DNA of 64,000 nt from Latrodectus hesperus (Eukaryota; Arthropoda; Arachnida; Araneae; Theridiidae), in NCBI GenBank assembly GCA_037975125.1, contig CM075853.1, forward strand, positions 26,527,738-26,591,737, read 5' to 3'. This document shows positions 11,577 to 23,880 of the stretch, one piece after another; the stretch's first letter is position 1; each line of letters starts with the position of its first letter. The notes beneath the pieces are model-generated. The model was not told the origin of the DNA, did not search any database, and worked only from the letters and a program-made list of their open reading frames with translations. The position numbers and the translations under genes are program-made.

Positions 11577-12049
11577 TTCCTAAAATGCAGTTGAGTGATT
11601 TTGTGTGAGTCCTGTTGAAAATAATAAAACAGTCACTTAACGGTGACGTTATGCACATCAAACGCATCAAAATGATATTCTCATGCGAAATGTGGAGTAG
11701 CACAATTTCCGTTCTTAAAAAAACTAAAATACAAGTATGAAATGATCATTCTCTCGAGCTTTGTGATTGCCTTCATACATAGAATACATCAAATAATAGT
11801 CCTCTATTTCTGTGTACTATGTTGTTGTCAACAAAATACAGGAATGTCAAAATAGAGGATGAACTAAAGTTAAGAGTAAACAGAAAATTTAATGCAGATA
11901 TTGTTAACCTGAAATTAGAAACAAACATGTTTACGAAAAATATCAAGAAAATTTACTGGTCTTTATGATTATGTAATTGAATGTAAAGAGGAATCCCAAA
12001 TTATTAAGTTTGATCACCAATTCAAATTTTCTTGAAAAGTGATAGAGCG

Positions 12050-12408
12050 TATATAAGAGATGGTGGTGGGACTAATCCCCATCTGGTCTAGTTCCACTAG
12101 ACCAGATCCATGAGATCATAGACAGCCAAAAAGTTCAAAAGCAGATGTGGACTTTACACAGCCTCTTCACGAGAAAACCTCAAGCACTTCAAGATGTATT
12201 GCGGGCAAAACGGTGCATTGTCGCACTTGGGGCATGATGGGTATTTTCTTTCACCGTCCTCAAAGATCATGCACTTCAAGTGGCCAGTAGAAAGTCGAGA
12301 CAGTGTCGTCTGATGTACTCTGGAGCCCTTAAATGTTGTGGCGGCTCCAGGGTGTCTTTGGAAGTACCAAGGATGAGCATATAAGAGAGAGAATGGATGC
12401 AAATCCAT
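12050..12408 (-). pseudogene. LINE ORF2 C-terminal relic (post-RNase H region)
   Basis: Fragment of the C-terminus of an RNase H-bearing non-LTR retrotransposon. It reads TTLSRLSTGHLKCMIF, then a Cys cluster (CPKCDN), then LREAV-type decay. In another frame it reads DLV/LDQMG before a tract rich in TCCCACCACCA. The same protein region occurs in the relic at 20749-21660 (TVLSRLASGHIKCLTF), so both belong to one family. Stops and frame changes make it non-functional, and the RNase H core is absent. No target-site duplication was recognised. Confidence 0.6.
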
Positions 12409-13336
12409 TCAAAATTACCCCAAAAAAACGGATTCAATTAAATATTCCATGTTTTCAGACCATGAAAAAGACAAAAATACGTTTTTGTTTGTTTATTTAT
12501 GTAAATATACTTTTACCATTTACTATTTTTCTCAGAAGTTAAATACCGCTTGCTGATCTTATACGAGCAATTATTGAAATAATTTCTGGCTCATGTCTTA
12601 TTCGAGCAGCAGTAAAAATTATATCCACATTTAAAATGTGTAACGCATGTGATTTGTTTGATTTCATTCAAAGTCGAATTTTTTCGTATAAACATAAAGC
12701 GTTTTGTATATTTTTATAAAATGCTAAGAAAATATTTTAAATATCATTTCGTTAAAAAATGAATAATTTTTTCCTATTCCCTTAATTTCTAAAATCAATA
12801 TATTCAGATTTTTAAATATCACAACTAAATGATTTTTGATTTTGTTTTATAATTTGCAAATTATTTTCTTATCATAGGAAAAACATTACTATTACAAGGG
12901 GCAAAAATTATATTTCTTTTAGAAAATTAATATCTAGTTGATAGTCGCATTTTTAATACATCATTTACAACACAAATTGTTAAAGAAATTATATTTTAAG
13001 CATGATAATCCTTTATGTAACTGTAAATTAAAATGACACTTGTAGGATAATTTTTTAAAAACACCTACAACATTTTCATTTAGAAGAATTTACAATATGT
13101 ATTCAATAAATTTAAGTATACCTTCTAATATGTAAGACTTTGTTATTACCGTTATAAAAGCTTTACACATATACACAATAAATACGATATATCAATAAAA
13201 TAATTTTTGCAGTTATTAATGATTTTCATAGTAATAAATGTTTAATGTTAAAGTTTTATTAAAATTTATATAATTCCTATCAAAAATTAAGTGTGAAATT
13301 TTTTTATTAATTTTACAGTTTTATTTAATTCTTAGT
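12409..13336. other. AT-rich stretch, no gene seen
   Basis: Strongly AT-rich. Only short chance open frames and no repeat family recognised. Confidence 0.6.
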
Positions 13337-13349
13337 AAATAATGATTTA

Positions 13350-13661
13350 CCTGGAACCAGGGGGTATGCGTACCCCTCTGGGGCTTGAGCTAGCCACCAG
13401 GTGCGTAGGCAGGTGGTGGATAGCCGAAAGTCCTGTAGGAATGACAGGATAGCCTTGAATATTGAATAAGAGGCCGCGAACCAGCTCCCGTAAACCCTGT
13501 TGTTATGCGTTCCGTGCCTAGGGCTAATTGGTACCGCGGTATTGGTGTCTTAACGGAGCCTCTAGTTGCCTGGCGAACTTCTAGAGTAAATTGCCTTGCC
13601 CAGTAACTCAGGCAATGCTGGGTGGACTGTCATATTACCTGAGATTATTTACTGTTATTAT
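13350..13661 (+). promoter_or_regulatory. Structured 5' leader of the I/Loa-type element
   Basis: GC-richer than its surroundings. ACCTGG at the 5' end can pair with CCAGGT near 13397-13402, enclosing a hairpin AGGGGGTATGCGTACCCCT (about 13361-13379) and a second one around GGCTTGAGCTAGCC. Further on, TCCTGT pairs with ACAGGA (about 13431-13449). LINE leaders usually hold an internal RNA polymerase II promoter (family knowledge). Some fold as HDV-like ribozymes, but I could not fit that fold. Confidence 0.45.
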
Positions 13662-14651
13662 ATGGCTGAAAAGACATTGAAAATAACAAACATTTTGGCT
13701 TTTGCAGGAGAAACTTCTGAAGCAGACCTTTCTGAAAAAGACAAGGGAACTCAGAGACAATCTAATGAAGGGGTAGCAATGAAACCTTCACAGGAGGTAG
13801 AAATGACCTCCAAACCATCTTCTTCTGGTGAGAGTCAGGAAGCTATCTCTAGCATGACTGACTCTCTGACCAGAATCAAGCTTAAAAAGAGAATATCTGG
13901 TGCACAGAAAAAGAGGTTGGTGAAGGAGCGCAAAATCGCTGAGGGGACTTGGGTTGAAAAACCCAAGGCAACCAAAGGCGAGAAGCGTCCTGCCAATCGG
14001 ATGAACCAGAGCAAGGTCGGAAAGGCTGCCAAGAGAGAAGGACCTGAGGGATTTACTTACAGGGCGGTTCTCTCGGCGATCAAGATGGCCGTGCTCTTAG
14101 AAGGTCATCCGGAAAAACGGTTAACAGATAAACAGGCCTATGACCTGGAACTCTTGTTAACCAGGAAAATAGGAAGGAATGAGGAGGGCTTTGCCCCAAC
14201 CTTCCTATCCTGTAAACTTGAAAACGGGGCTCTTATTATCAATTGTGCAGATCTGGAGAGCTCAAAGTGGCTGGAACAAAATGTCAATGATATAAGCCCT
14301 TGGCAAGAACATAAACTCTTGGTGGGTGAGGCAAGGAAACTTGTTAGAACCACCAAGATAATTGCAAAACTGCCAAAAATCTGTAATGAACTGGAACCTA
14401 AAGAGCTCCTGAGAAAAATCGAGGCTCAGAACGGTGGGGTCACTCCATTGGAGTGGAACGTTCTTAACATTAAGAACGACCCATCTGGGCGGACCATCGT
14501 TCTTAGTGTGCCTGAATTAGATGCTGCCACACTTCGTGTAAGGGGATATAGGTTTCATATTGGACTTCACCATGTGCAGGCTAAAGTACTTGATAAACCT
14601 GCTCCTGCTGATGGGGGTGAAGTTAGTTCAAGCCAACCTACACCACAGTAG
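13662..14651 (+). CDS. ORF1 protein of the I/Loa-type element
   Basis: RNA-binding/packaging partner of the retrotransposon. The start chosen is the first in-frame ATG (13662, MAEKTLKIT), giving about 329 residues; the frame is open upstream to 13596 without an ATG. Residues 1-130 are polar and lysine-rich, low in complexity and probably disordered. The remaining ~190 residues form a folded-looking domain with FLSCKLENGALIINC and SSKWLEQNV, then ARKLVRTTKI and VRGYRFHIG. From memory this resembles the DUF4780 type found in arthropod ORF1 proteins. No CCHC knuckle is present, unlike the jockey-type ORF1s in this window. Its stop lies inside the start of ORF2. The frame is intact. Confidence 0.75.
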   Translation: MAEKTLKITNILAFAGETSEADLSEKDKGTQRQSNEGVAMKPSQEVEMTSKPSSSGESQEAISSMTDSLTRIKLKKRISGAQKKRLVKERKIAEGTWVEKPKATKGEKRPANRMNQSKVGKAAKREGPEGFTYRAVLSAIKMAVLLEGHPEKRLTDKQAYDLELLLTRKIGRNEEGFAPTFLSCKLENGALIINCADLESSKWLEQNVNDISPWQEHKLLVGEARKLVRTTKIIAKLPKICNELEPKELLRKIEAQNGGVTPLEWNVLNIKNDPSGRTIVLSVPELDAATLRVRGYRFHIGLHHVQAKVLDKPAPADGGEVSSSQPTPQ

Positions 14652-17600
14652 AAGTGGTACTACTAACCTCAGTAAGAAATTTCTTGCTGGGGATATACAC
14701 CTGGCCCTGATTCAAGAACCCTGGTTGGTTAGGGGAAGAATCAGTGGTCTCAAAGGAACTAAAGGTAAGCTTATCTATTGTACTAATGGTAACGCTAGAA
14801 CTTGTACACTCTTACATAAAAACATTGAGGTTCTTCCCCTCTCTGAATTTATTCTTAGGGACCTGACAGCTGTGAAAGTCAGACTCAACATAGAGGGTAG
14901 GGACAGGGAAATTGTTTTTGGCTCTGGATACCTGCCCTATGAAGAGAAGGCTCCACCTGACCATTCTCTGCACAAGCTCATGAACTTTTGCAGTAATAAC
15001 AACTTACAGGTAGTCCTAGGACTAGACTGTAATGCTCATCATGTTGTCTGGGGAAGTACGGACACAAATAAAAGAGGAGAGTACCTTTTGGAATTTATTC
15101 TAAACTATGGGTTAGATATTCTAAATGTGGGCAAAAAACCAACTTTTATTACTTCCAATCGATCTGAAGTAATTGACATTACTATAGCGACAACGCTGAT
15201 TAGTAAAAATATCAAATACTGGAAAGTAGAGGACAGACCTTCTGGTTCAGATCATCAAAACATCCATTTTGAAATTCACTCTAATGTGTGTCTGGATCGC
15301 ATATTCAGAGACCCAGTTAGGACGGACTGGAAGAAATTCCAAGAAGAACTGACTGGGTTGATTGAGCTCGGTAACAGACCTATTAGAGACAACTACGATC
15401 TAGAAGTTACAGCAGATCTCCTACAGAGAAGTATTCTAGATTCTTATCATAACAATTGCCCCATTCGCACTAGAAGAGCTAAACTCCAATGCCCTTGGTG
15501 GAATGACTCTCTAGCTGCCGAAAGAGCAAATGTTAGAAAACTTTTTAACAAAGCTAAGAAAAATGGTGAATGGGAGAACTATAAAAGGGCCCTCACTATT
15601 TATAACAAACTTGTTAGAAAAAGCAAGATTAACTCCTGGAGAAAGTTCTGTGACGAGATAGATTCTATTTCTGAAGGAGCTAGACTCCAGAAACTCCTTA
15701 AAAGGGATGAACCTATTTTGGTTGGTACCCTAAAAGACGAGGAGGGTAATTTTGCTTCTTCCGGAAAAGGGGTTATGGAAATTATGACCAGGACTCACTT
15801 CCCGGGAGCTAGAGATATTTATAGCAACAAAGGGGAACATTGCATTGGCTCTTTGCAAAGAGTCAATAGCAATCAATGGACCATCGCTAAAAATATCATA
15901 AACTACAACATTGTTAAATGGGCAATTTTTGCCTTTAAACCTCTAAAATGCCCTGGGCCTGATGGAGTTATGCCCATCATGATCCAGAAGGCAGAGAAGG
16001 TTGTCATACTGAAGATACTAGTTAGAGAAGGCTAACTAGAATGTATAGAACTAGTTTGGCCCTGGGATATATACCAAAGACATGGCAAAAGACTAGGATT
16101 GTCTTCATTCCAAAACCTGGCAAAGACACTTATGACCAGGCCAAGTCATACAGACCAATCAGTCTTTCTTCATTCTTTCTTAAAATTATGGAGAAAATCA
16201 TTGATCGGCATATTAGAGATTACTTGGGTAGAAATAGTCCCTTGCATGCTCTTCAATTTGCCTATCAACCCGGCAAATCTACAGAGACTGCTCTACATCA
16301 GCTAGTTTCCAAGATTGAAGCCACTCTGGATCAAAAGGATATTGCCTTGGCAACTTTCCTCGACATCCAGGGTGCTTTTGATAATACTTCCCATCCATTC
16401 ATCCTCAATGCACTTAGAGGGGCAGGGATTAATCAGACCCTGTGTACTTGGATTGAGGCCTTAATTTCGGATAGATATATACAAATGAACATCTTCGGTG
16501 AATCATTTGAAAAAAAGACTACTAGAGGTTGTCCTCAAGGAGGTGTTCTGTCACCATTACTTTGGAACCTAGTTGTAAATAGCCTTATAAAACATCTAAA
16601 TGATAAGGGCTATTATACGCAGGGATATGCTGATGACATTGTCATCCTTATCCTTGGTAAAGATTTTGACATAACTTGTCATCTCATGCAGGATGCTCTA
16701 AATTATGTAGGTCAATGGTGCATGGATAGGGACCTGATGGTTAATCCTCAGAAAACCTACCTTGTACCTTTTACACGCAAAAAGAAACGGAAAGGTTTTT
16801 TCATACCAAGACTTTTTGATGTTGAAATCAATGTGGCTTCAGAGGTGAAGTATCTGGGCATCTATTTAGACCAGAAACTCACCTGGAATAAGCACATTGA
16901 TGATAGGATCAACCGAGCAAAGAAAAGCATTATGATTTGCAGGCGAATGCTTGGTAAGAACTGGGGTTTACATCCAAAACTGATGTTATGGATGTACACA
17001 GCTTTTGTCAGGCCCATTTTCACATATGCCTATGTGATCTGGTGGCATAAGGTGGAACAGAAGACTGTGATTGACAGATTGAGGAGTCTACAAAGACAAG
17101 CCTGTCTCTGCATCACAAGAGCAATCTCCACCACGCCAACCAGAGCATTGGAGGTTGTGTTGGATCTGACTCCCTTGGATATCTTCATATGCAGCGTTGC
17201 AAGATTGAATGCATATAGAATGAAGCTGCAAAACCACTGGTATGACCAGCCTGTTGCCAAAGGGCACAAGGGCATCACCAGGAAATTTCAAGACCCTACT
17301 CTTCTGATGCCATCTGACATCATGGAAAAAACATACATGTTTGACAAGACATTTGATGTAGTTTTTCCAACTAGAGAGGAATGGGATAACAACATATTTG
17401 AAACTAAAACAGGAGATCTAATCTGGTACACAGATGGATCACTGAAGAACAGCCTCTCAGGTCTGGGAGTTTGTGGAGTGTCACCAAGAATCAGCTTGTC
17501 TGTAAGCCTTGGGCGATACGCTTCGGTCTTCCAGGCAGAAGTTTTGGCCATTATCCACTGTCTGCAACTGAATATGAAGAAGGGCTATTACGATAAGCGG

Positions 17601-18257
17601 ATTCTCATTTTCAGTGACAGTCAAGCCGCTTTAAAAGCGCTTAATTCCTTCGAAATCAAATCTAAAATGATTCTGGAGTGTAGAAACCTTCTTACAGAAC
17701 TGGCAACTAGAAACAGGGTGATCCTTGTATGGGTGCCAGGGCATAAAGGTATCAAAGGTAATGAAAGGGCTGATGAGCTTGCTAAACAAGGATCGTCTTT
17801 TGTTCCCATTGATCCAGAACCTTTTTGTGGGATCAATTTGAAGACCGCAAAAACCAATGTTCGCAGATGGGAAAAACGGAAGATGTATGAAGCTTGGCTC
17901 AAATCTCCTGGTCAAACCCACGCTAAAGGTATGATCTGTAGGTCATCAGCGAGGATTTCCTATGAAATTCTTAGATGCTCTAGGCAGAAGATACGTTTAA
18001 TCGTAGGCTTCATAACTGGGCACTACTATTTCAGAAAACATCTCCATAAAATGGGACTGTTTCAGCAAGACCCTATCTGCAGGAAATGTCACATGCAAGA
18101 GGAAACGGCCAAGCATATCATTTATGAATGCGAGGCTCTTGCCCTCCCTAGATTAACCTCTTTAGGCATCATCCATACTAGAGAGTTACACCTAGATTCC
18201 ATTAAAGGGTTATCAGACTTTATTAATAAAGTGGGTGATCCGAGCAAATGGAACTAA
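14611..18257 (+). pseudogene. ORF2: endonuclease, reverse transcriptase, RNase H (one frameshift)
   Basis: Replication polyprotein. The likely start is ATG 14611 (MGVKLVQANLHHSR), inside the end of ORF1. Endonuclease motifs: LIQEPW, LDCNAHHVVWG and SGSDHQNIHF, so the SDH triad is intact. The frame breaks once, between about 16024 and 16034, in an AGAGAAG-rich stretch, giving a stop at 16033-16035. Reading resumes one frame over at 16023-16041 and stays open to 18257. The RT palm has FLDIQGAFDNTS, RGCPQGGVLSPLLWN and GYADDIVIL. RNase H (about 17415-17790) keeps all four acidic positions: YTDGS, FQAEVLA, FSDSQAAL and NERADELA. A CRKCHMQEETAKHIIYEC cluster closes the protein. A one-base indel is the only obvious lesion; a sequencing or assembly error is possible. 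Confidence 0.85.
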
Positions 18258-18359
18258 GAAACATTGGGTTTGGAGTTAACAGTACAAAATGCTGATAAAA
18301 GCAGAGGTGCTCAATGACATACAAACCCAACTTGAAGAAGAAGAAGAAATAATGATTTA

Positions 18360-18993
<634 letters not shown>

Positions 18994-19205
18994 AACAGTC
19001 ATGTTTAATTTGAATGAAATTTATAATGATTAACAGATTCTCAGAATAATGATTGTTATCATATTTTTTAATATAATTTTCAAACCTTTGAATTTAAATA
19101 TTATTTAGAATTATATTAAATATCATTGCAACAAATTCTTAAATTATTAGAAAAAAAACTTTGTATTCAATGTGATTAGAAAATCATAACAAAGACTAAT
19201 GAAAA

Positions 19206-19345
19206 TGCCTGAGTAGAACACTCACAAAACTAACTACAAACGTGTGGTTTCAGAGGGTGAAAAATGTCGATGGACTTTCTCATGCTGAATCAAACATAAA
19301 GATGACAAGACATTGAGGTGGTCTGGGAAAAAGAGTATGTACGGC
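19206..19345 (+). repeat. Dispersed repeat, copy 1
   Basis: Diverged match to 53995-54120, same strand. Shared blocks are AGAACA(C/T)TCACAAA, a GTGGTTTC/GTGGGTTTC box, GATGG(A/T)CTTTC and GAGGTGGTCTGGG versus AAGGTGGTCCAGGG. Function unknown. Confidence 0.4.
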
Positions 19346-19386
19346 CCATCGTGGATTAGTATTCACTTAAATAACTCGCTTAGAAA

Positions 19387-19643
19387 GCCGCCAACCCTGT
19401 CTAGTTGTCAGAGTTCCTGACTGCGGATAAGGAGGTCCTGGGTTCGAATCCCAGTTCGGGCATGGATGTACTTTCTCTCTCTGTCTATCCTGTCTTTGTA
19501 TGAATGGGTTGTGAATGGCTGCCTACCCATTAAACGGGTGCCTATGGCATGCGTGTACTGAGGAAGTTGGAACGCCACAACAAAATATAGCTCAGTTGGA
19601 AAAGTAGAGCAGCGCATACCATAATGCCAACACAAGACAACTA
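19387..19643 (+). mobile_element. SINE family B
   Basis: Head GTCTAGTTGTCAGAG and GGTTCGAATCCCAGTTCGGG, then the B body. It is slightly shortened at the TCCTTTCCT motif. The ends are flanked by TCGCTTAG (19376-19383 and 19645-19652), a short duplication. Confidence 0.75.
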
Positions 19644-19824
19644 TTCGCTTAGTAGCCAACAAGTATAAAGAATGGATAACTTTCTTCTCATAACTGAAGA
19701 AAATTCAGGAATTCATTTATTTTACAAAAAAAATATCAGGGAAGGAACAAATTAAAAAAAAATTTTCCTGATGAATTTAATAAATTCACTTATAAATATA
19801 TTGTTAATTAAATTAGCATTTTAG

Positions 19825-20745
19825 TTTTCATAATTCCAGTTTTACATAAGCGAATTCGTGTCATATATGCACTGGCCAGTTGATAAGGTAAAAAAGATGA
19901 TGTGCAATTTGCCAGAAACCAGAAAATCAACAGTATCTTGTAAACATGTGATATGATATATCCTTACGTATTTCTTAAGAATGGTATTTTGAAAATTATT
20001 ATAATTTTAACAATATATAAAATGTATATACATTGGATAAAATCTCATGTACTATCCTACAATATTATTGTTAAAGTATACAGTTTTATGCGTATGTAGA
20101 ATATTTTAAGCTATATAAAAAATGAATTTAATTATTGCTCATTGTCTGCGTACTTGAATTACTCAATGTTATTTATGAATTGGTTTTCAGCTATGTTGAA
20201 AGTGAAATATTTCACGATTTTTAACGATGAATGAGTTGGTAAAATTTTTCCGACTTTAATAATGCCATAGAAAAAACACATTAGTCATTACAGTTTTGAC
20301 ATAATAAGCTCTATCAGCATGATAATCTATTCCAAACCTGATTGATGTTTCACGTCAATTAAACTACAGATTCCCTAACAAATCATTAAATGAGATGATA
20401 AATCACACACACACATGCACACAAAAAATATACAGTCGAAAAGTGTCCCAATTCAGGGTTCAGTACGGAATATGTCATTCTTCATTTTCATTTGTAAAAT
20501 ATAGCACATAATTTAAATTAATAGGTTATATATTTTATTTGTAGAAAGAAAATAATTTTCGATTACATGAACTTAGTTCCAACCTATGCATTTCTTTTTC
20601 TTTAAACATGTTGAATTTTTTATTTACCAGGTAGAATAGTTATTTAATAATCTTTAAAGTGTGTCTAATTTATACTTTTCTCGGATTATTTTTACTTATA
20701 AAACTCTCATTGCTATACGAGAGCTTTAATATATGACCTCATTTA
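19825..20745 (+). repeat. Dispersed duplication, copy 2
   Basis: Partner of 4515-5860. It lacks the SINE B and the long (TA)n tract of that copy. The region around 20112-20126 (CTATATAAAAAATG) is the empty site. It ends next to the RNase H relic. Confidence 0.7.
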
Positions 20746-20748
20746 TTT

Positions 20749-21660
20749 TTAAATGTTGTTGTTGCTTATCCTCCAAGTCTGACGGAGTCGGACTAGATCC
20801 ACGAGTTCGTTGACTGTAAAGAAGTCGAAGACTAAAAGAGGATTGCTAAAGAGATCCTCCCTAGAGAGACCCATGCAATCCAAAAGATGCTTAGGAGAAG
20901 CCTGATGATTTTGGCACTTGGTGCAGGTGACGAAAGTTATCCTGCCCTCGTTGAAAGTGAGGCACTTAATATGACCGCTAGCAAGTCTTGAGAGAACAGT
21001 CTGGGTACGTCTGTCACACGGGAGGTCAAGGGACAAACCCGGTTTTGATCCCTTGTACCAATTATGGATGGGGGGGGGTGTTTTCCACTCCTCCGAGATT
21101 TTTGATCGTTCCCGGGAGTATAACTCCAGAAAAGTAAGTGTGGAAGAGGGAGTATTTGAAATCCTGCAACCCTCCTTAGCAAGATTATCGGCCATTTCAT
21201 TCCCGTGGAGATTCACATGTGAAGGTATCCATTGCAAGTGAACATCATGATTAAGTGAAATGAGTTTTAATTTAAGCAGGATAGAGTTGCTGATCTTGTC
21301 GCCTACAAGAAGCCAATTACTAAGATGGTGGAGAGAACTACGGCTGTCAGACAAGATCCATAGGTCACCATAATCCTCTTCAGAAAGAATAGTTTCTAGT
21401 CCCAGGTCTATTGCAATCAATTCACTTCTGAAGACAGAGCAGTGATTGGGATTACGATGAGAAAGAGTCAAATTGGTGTGAGGGGGTTTAAATATATATG
21501 CCACTACCTGCTAGAATATCAATTTTACCACCCTCAGTGAAGATTTTGATGGCATTGTTAGGAACATTTATTTTTAAATGAACAGGTCAAATGTTTTCAC
21601 ACTAAGCTGATGATGGCCAAGAATTGGGAACTAGCTCTTCGAGTTGGAATACACCCGATT
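20749..21660 (-). pseudogene. LINE ORF2 C-terminus with RNase H domain, relic
   Basis: C-terminal third of an RNase H-bearing non-LTR retrotransposon ORF2. RNase H keeps FRSELIAIDLGL, ILSDSRSSL and GNEMADNLAKEG. The first acidic motif, in another frame just upstream (about 21530), reads FTEGG where YTDGS is usual, an Asp-to-Glu change. A one-base shift near 21505 separates the two pieces. After RNase H come TVLSRLASGHIKCLTF, a CTKCQNHQ...H...C cluster and LVDLVRLRQTW. Traces of coding sequence continue upstream to about 21660 (FQLEELVPNSWPSS). The 3' end on the - strand is GGATAAGCAACAACAACA, an (AAC)n tail. RT and endonuclease are absent, so this is a 5'-truncated dead copy. Confidence 0.75.
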
Positions 21661-22814
21661 TGATACTTCCCACTGTGGAATAATTGAGGTAAATTGTTAC
21701 ACATTTCTGTGTCCCGCGGTTTAACTGAATCGGAATATGTACTATATAAACTTTTTTCGGATTTTTCTTGTGACGTTTTAATAAATCCTATTATCTACAA
21801 AAAATATTCTAGAAAACTGTAATAATATTGTACTTTTTTAATTTTACGACAGTAAAAATTTGCTCGTAAAATTAAATAGAAATAAAATTTAAAATGAAGA
21901 TATTCTCAACTTAAAAGGAATACGCAGAATATATTTAAGGTGTACCATATATTTCTAAAAATATCAACTGCTTATCTTTAATTTATGAACAGAATTAAAA
22001 TAAACGTGATTTAGGTTTTGGTTAAAGATAATTTTTTAAACACATTATTTTTTATATAAAGTTTAAAGTACTAAAAATAAGAATTTATATTTTGTAATAT
22101 AAGAATCATTTCTTCTATCAAGATAGGAATTTTATAGATGGATTTATGTATGTACATTTTTGATAATAAACATGCATAAAAAGTATTTTAAATTAATAAA
22201 AAATAATTTTAGTTTAGAAAAATAATTTTACAAGATAGCTGTGAACAAGAAGCAACAAAATCTTACGGTTTCCTGTATAACTAAATGATTTTATAAATGT
22301 AATTCTAAATCTGATTACTATTTATCAACGTAGACATGAGTTCAGCCTCAAATAGACATCCCAACGTTCATTGTATAAGACATTACACAACTAGTCATTT
22401 AAGCGTGTAAAAGAAAATTCCGTTTTTAAGTCCTGAATAAAAAATTTACTCTTAGCAGATACACAAAAAAGTAATCATTATCCCCCGTTTCGAATATAAA
22501 GATAAATTTTTATTTATTTACATTTTTTTTATCAAATAAGTGTTTTACTGTACTTCAGTGTTTTATATGTTCTCATTCAATTGGGAAAATTATTTACTCC
22601 AAATATATTTAGATTTTTAATATCATTTATGCTTTTTTTAGAATTGTTTAAAATGTATTCAATTATTTTATTGCTTATTATTTCTCTTATAGCTAATTAT
22701 GTTTGGTTAATTTTAAAAAATCTGACATTTTAATTACGTCTTCTGGCATCTAAAGGTGAAATAATTCAACAAAATTTATTTTAAGTATTTTTAAACCAAT
22801 AATAAGGATTAAAT
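21661..22814. other. AT-rich stretch, no gene seen
   Basis: Featureless AT-rich DNA up to the mariner fragment. I searched here for the missing mariner 5' terminal repeat and did not find it. Confidence 0.55.
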
Positions 22815-23880
22815 CAAGAAGAATGCGTTCAACGGTTGCAATTAGCATTGGGTGATGAATCTCCAGCTCGTGCTACTGTATTCAGATGGTTTAGAGAATT
22901 GAGAAGAGGTCGCCCTTTTCTTCAGGATGAAGAACACACAGGAAGGCCGCCGTCGGCAGTCATCCCGGATAATGTGTCTGCCATACGAAAAATGTGAATG
23001 GATGATCATCGCTGTACCTATCAAATGATACAGAAGGAACTTAACATTGGATCCGCAGCCATGCACAAAATCATTCATGAAGAATTACATATGAAAAAAG
23101 TAGTTTACCGCTGGGTTCCCATTAATCTAACTGAGCATCAAAAAGAGGAGCGTGTCAGAATCAGTAAAGAAACTCTTAATATGCTGAATGATGGTGGCCA
23201 CCGCATCATTTCTAAAATTTTAACAGGTGATGAAACGTACATACCATTTTTTGACGTTCCAATACGTCAAAAAAGTAAAGTATGGGTCTTTAAAGATGAT
23301 CCCACGCCGAAAATGGTGAAAAAACAACGCACACTGAAAAAAGTGATGTATGCCGTTTTCTTCAGAAGTACGGGATGGGTCAAAGCCATCCAGTTGGAAG
23401 GGCAGAAGACAGTAACAGCAAACTGGTATACCACTCAATGTCTTCCAAAAATTCTACAAGAACTGAATGTTAGGGGACTAATGCTTTACCATGACAATGC
23501 ATCTTCACATATAGCCGGATTAACAGTTGAGTTTCTTAAACAAAAACAAATTAAAGTGATCGAACATTCGCCGTATTCACCTGATCTAGCTATGTGCGAC
23601 TTTTGGTTATTCTTCAATCTAATAAAGAACTTACGTGGACGTCATTTACTTACGTGCTTACGTGGACGTATTGCATTCAGAAGAAGAGATGGATGTGGCT
23701 ATAAATGTATTTTTTTCATATATTCGAAGAAATGAATGACTTGAGGCATTTAATCTGTGGAAAATTCGTCTACAAAAGTGCATTGATGCTGGAGGAGACT
23801 ACTTTGAACACACCTAAAATTTTGTAAGTATAACTTTAAAAACCTAGTTGTATCTCAAAAATTTCAGAGTGACCCTCGTA
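22815..23880 (+). mobile_element. Mariner transposon, 5' end missing
   Basis: Transposase relic followed by a 3' terminal sequence ending CAGAGTGACCCTCGTA at 23880, directly next to TA repeats. Mariners insert at TA (family knowledge). The matching 5' terminal repeat, expected to start TACGAGGGTCACTCTG, is not seen upstream. Confidence 0.75.
22817..23817 (+). pseudogene. Mariner transposase pseudogene
   Basis: Cut-and-paste transposase of the mariner family. The N-terminus is missing; the preserved part starts within the DNA-binding domain (ATVFRWFREFRRGR, then EEHTGRPPSAV). An in-frame TGA at 22995-22997 precedes MDDHRCTYQMIQKEL. The catalytic acidic residues are visible: LTGDETYI, LYHDNASSH and SPYSPDLAMCDFWLF, as expected for a D,D34D enzyme. 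Near 23630-23683 a 27-bp near-tandem duplication (CTTACGTGGACGT at 23630 and 23657) distorts the NLRGRHF region. A frameshift follows near 23680. The true C-terminus (KIRLQKCIDAGGDYFEHT) is in another frame and ends at 23817. Inactive. Confidence 0.85.

Larger units (their letters stand above)
13350..18346 (+). mobile_element. I/Loa-type non-LTR retrotransposon, near full length
   Basis: About 5.0 kb bounded by perfect 13-bp direct repeats AAATAATGATTTA (13337-13349 and 18347-18359). It ends in a short (GAA)n tail instead of poly(A). Order: a GC-richer structured leader, ORF1, then ORF2 with apurinic-type endonuclease, reverse transcriptase, RNase H and a C-terminal Cys/His cluster. ORF1 and ORF2 overlap by about 40 nt in different frames. 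The RNase H domain and two-ORF layout fit the I/Loa group and not jockey or R1. I cannot fix the clade without a tree. It is the only copy here with both ends intact. A 3' fragment of the same family lies at 55012-55240 (-). Confidence 0.85.

Noticed and set aside
12333..12542. 69-codon frame on the + strand
   Set aside because: Mostly antisense to the LINE C-terminal relic; no domain.
13350..13440. HDV-like self-cleaving ribozyme at the 5' end of the I/Loa-type element
   Set aside because: I tried to place P1, P2 and the J4/2 CGAA-type motif and could not obtain a consistent double pseudoknot by hand. Left as an open structure only.
13596..13661. Upstream extension of ORF1 without an ATG
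   Set aside because: The frame is open but begins with TTG. The first ATG at 13662 is the sensible start.
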